A stretch of DNA of 6,315 nt, taken from NCBI GenBank assembly GCA_016214425.1, contig JACRON010000273.1, forward strand, positions 1-6,315, in the 5' to 3' direction. The position numbers were made by a program, and so were the translations under genes. How positions within the stretch are numbered: position 1 is the first letter of the stretch; each line of letters begins with the position of its first letter. The DNA comes from Nitrospirota bacterium (lineage in GTDB: Bacteria; Nitrospirota; CAKKRA01; 9FT-COMBO-42-15). This document shows positions 5,016 through 6,315 of this stretch, in pieces. Under the pieces are notes generated by a model. That model was not told the origin of the DNA. It ran no database searches and worked only from the letters and a program-made list of their open reading frames with translations.

Positions 5016-5900
5016 TTATTTTGAAATATCAATCAGCCGCATTTCGTTCTTTGCCAAATCAGGGATGGCAATATGGATGCCCTTGTCGTCTTCCCATAAG
5101 GCAAAGTCTGCTGGGCCTTCAAAGCCTGTAGCAACAGCCTCTGGCTTTCCTTTGTCCTTCATTTTATATAGTGTCTTTGTCTTCCAGTCGCTGAAAAAGA
5201 TGGTCTGCCCATCCTTTGTATGCGCAATGCCGTCAATCTGTCCAAAGGGAGGAAGGAGCACTTTAACCTCTCCCTTTGTTGATACAGAATATAATCCCCT
5301 GTCGCCGCCGCCAAAGTCATAGCCTGCCACAAAGATGTTGCCTTTCTCACCGCACAAGCCGTTTGGCGAGAGACCCTTGCCTTTGGCTATAACCTTAATT
5401 TCAGGCCTGTGTGATCTGGCAAGATAATCTGCTGGCGTTATCTGAAAAATCTGGTCTCCCTGCGTATCGCTTACATACAGGGTGCCGTCCCTTACAATAA
5501 CATCATTTAAGAACTGTGCGCCTTGCAGGCTGATCTTCTTGCCCTCTTTTGTATCTAAATTAAATTCCCATAAAACATCAATGTCTGTCACCCACAATTT
5601 ATCAGCCTTGACTGCAATGCCCTTTGGCTTGTTTAAAACCATCTTTGTCTTTGGGTCAGGGAGAAACCTTTCTTCTATTGTCTCACCTTTTAGAGACAGC
5701 TTCCTGATATAGCCTGCACCGTCTTTTTCAGCAGGCATCAACCCAGAGCCAAATTCACTCATGTAAAGGACATTGTTAACAGGATCGTATGCAATAGACT
5801 CAGGATTTTTGAAACCGCTGATAATCTTTTCTCCAGCAAAGGCACTAAATGAAACAGACAAGGACATAATAGCAATTAAAGCAAACGCAATCCTTTTCAT
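5016..5900 (-). CDS. Exported SMP-30/gluconolactonase-family beta-propeller
   Basis: The 294-residue protein begins with a Sec signal peptide (MKRIAF, hydrophobic core, likely cleavage after AFA at residue 22), so it is periplasmic or secreted. Six-bladed propeller repeats follow, with blade-type phrases NVLYMSEF, KLWVTDID, TLYVSDTQ, NIFVAGYD, TIFFSDWK and IHIAIPDL. The four divalent-metal ligands of SMP-30-type lactonases can all be placed: E34 in NPESIAYD, N132 in FLNDV, N180 in SPNGL and D223 in IDGIA. Family members hydrolyse sugar lactones, other lactones or organophosphates; the substrate here cannot be told. The ATG at 5900 has a strong GGGGGTG Shine-Dalgarno 5 nt away. It lies 67 bp after the CBS gene and 8 bp before the dehalogenase gene, so it is probably the first gene of a two-gene hydrolase operon or the second of a longer one. 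Confidence 0.87.
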   Translation of the reverse strand: MKRIAFALIAIMSLSVSFSAFAGEKIISGFKNPESIAYDPVNNVLYMSEFGSGLMPAEKDGAGYIRKLSLKGETIEERFLPDPKTKMVLNKPKGIAVKADKLWVTDIDVLWEFNLDTKEGKKISLQGAQFLNDVIVRDGTLYVSDTQGDQIFQITPADYLARSHRPEIKVIAKGKGLSPNGLCGEKGNIFVAGYDFGGGDRGLYSVSTKGEVKVLLPPFGQIDGIAHTKDGQTIFFSDWKTKTLYKMKDKGKPEAVATGFEGPADFALWEDDKGIHIAIPDLAKNEMRLIDISK

Positions 5901-5921
5901 AGAACACCCCCAGTTAAAGTA

Positions 5922-5935
5922 AAAATCATGATTTT
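5922..5935. promoter_or_regulatory. 14-bp perfect palindrome upstream of the propeller gene
   Basis: AAAATCATGATTTT lies about 22 bp before the propeller ATG in the 67-bp gap after the CBS gene. It could be an operator, or, with the TTTTT that ends it on the minus strand, a very weak terminator. I find no convincing -35/-10 pair in the gap. Confidence 0.3.
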
Positions 5936-5967
5936 AATCTTTGCATTTTTAATTTTGCCTTTGTTTT

Positions 5968-6315
5968 TTATACCCCCAGCTCTGCCCTGTTATGTATAAA
6001 CGCCAATATGTTATCTCTGGCAACAATGCCGAGGAGTCTGCTGTCCTCTACAACAGGCAGTTGATTAATATCCTCTGATGCCATCATTTCTAAGACATCG
6101 TATAGCCCGTCTGTTGACTTTACTTTCTTCATCCTGTCAAAGGGCATCATTGCATCTTCTACTGTCTTGTTTGGCCAGAGATAGCGCGGTACATCCTTTA
6201 CATTATGAAGCGTAATAATCCCTTTCACTTGTTCATTTTCAACCACAGGAAAGCATCGCCGCGTTGTATAAAGGATATAATCATTAACCAATTTATCCAG
6301 TGTGAGTCTTCCAGA
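5968..6315 (-). CDS. C-terminal CBS-domain pair, probably of an M50 site-2 protease (5' end outside the window)
   Basis: The frame is open from the window edge (SGRLTLDKLVNDY...) to a TAA at 5968-5970. The TTG at 6291 is just an internal Leu codon, so the gene starts outside. Two CBS half-units are visible: RCFPVVENEQVKGIITLHNVK, then after the linker PRYLWPNKTVEDAM the second, INQLPVVEDSRLLGIVARDNIL. The protein ends FIHNRAELGV. The phrases TLHNVKDVPR..W and the end RAELGV are typical of the cytosolic CBS tail on multi-span M50 (site-2, SpoIVFB-like) zinc metalloproteases, which cut membrane proteins. The CBS pair would bind an adenosyl ligand such as ATP or AMP and gate the protease. The protease domain itself is not in view, so a stand-alone CBS protein remains possible. 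Confidence 0.75.
   Translation of the reverse strand, partial: SGRLTLDKLVNDYILYTTRRCFPVVENEQVKGIITLHNVKDVPRYLWPNKTVEDAMMPFDRMKKVKSTDGLYDVLEMMASEDINQLPVVEDSRLLGIVARDNILAFIHNRAELGV

Noticed and set aside
6289..6291. TTG at 6291 as the start of a 107-aa CBS protein
   Set aside because: The frame continues upstream with CBS-like sequence to the window edge and there is no ribosome-binding site, so this is an internal Leu codon.
1..6315. tRNA, rRNA, riboswitch or transposase genes
   Set aside because: I found no cloverleaf, rRNA-like stretch, known riboswitch core or transposase motif on either strand.

Overview
All genes in this window lie on the minus strand, so the window reads biologically from right to left. 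The protein types, moderate-to-low GC, dispersed palindromic repeats and a mosaic of toxin-antitoxin, AAA+ ATPase and hydrolase genes suggest a free-living bacterium. The feel is of an environmental or metagenomic genome, perhaps Nitrospirota-like, but nothing here fixes the phylum.

Right part (about 4117-6315): the window opens inside a gene whose C-terminus is a CBS-domain pair, of the kind that ends CBS-bearing M50 site-2 proteases. Next comes an exported SMP-30/gluconolactonase-type beta-propeller with all four expected metal ligands. Eight bases after its stop starts a complete haloalkane dehalogenase (alpha/beta hydrolase, HGEPTW and QDWGG motifs); its Shine-Dalgarno overlaps the propeller stop codon, so the two look translationally coupled.

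Middle (about 2215-4067): a minimal nucleotidyltransferase and a HEPN protein with an exact R-X4-H-X-Y motif overlap by 26 bp and form a MntA-HepT toxin-antitoxin pair. The antitoxin start probably lies at an internal ATG directly behind a TATAAT box, which implies a leaderless message. A metallo-beta-lactamase-fold lipoprotein follows 29 bp after the toxin. Its metal-binding motifs are clearly altered (HLHIGD instead of HxHxDH, GAA instead of GDA).

Left part (1-2201): a 16-bp inverted repeat and a compound palindromic (BIME-like) repeat separate the middle from a rearranged stretch. There, a 108-codon ORF fuses the ribosome-binding site and first ~17 codons of one gene to the last ~92 codons of a second, diverged haloalkane dehalogenase. 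Both parents have relatives in this window: the 5' part matches the partial membrane-protein gene at 1-287, and the 3' part matches the full dehalogenase at 4117-5007. Between the chimera and the membrane-protein gene sits a complete AAA_14/DUF4143 ATPase, with a textbook TTGACA-N17-TATAAT promoter overlapped by a TGACA-N3-TGTCA palindrome.

The most notable items are the chimeric ORF with its duplicated start module, the variant metallo-beta-lactamase lipoprotein beside MntA-HepT, and two promoters set so close to the start codon that leaderless transcripts are expected. I see no wholly new defence system, RNA gene, CRISPR array or transposase.
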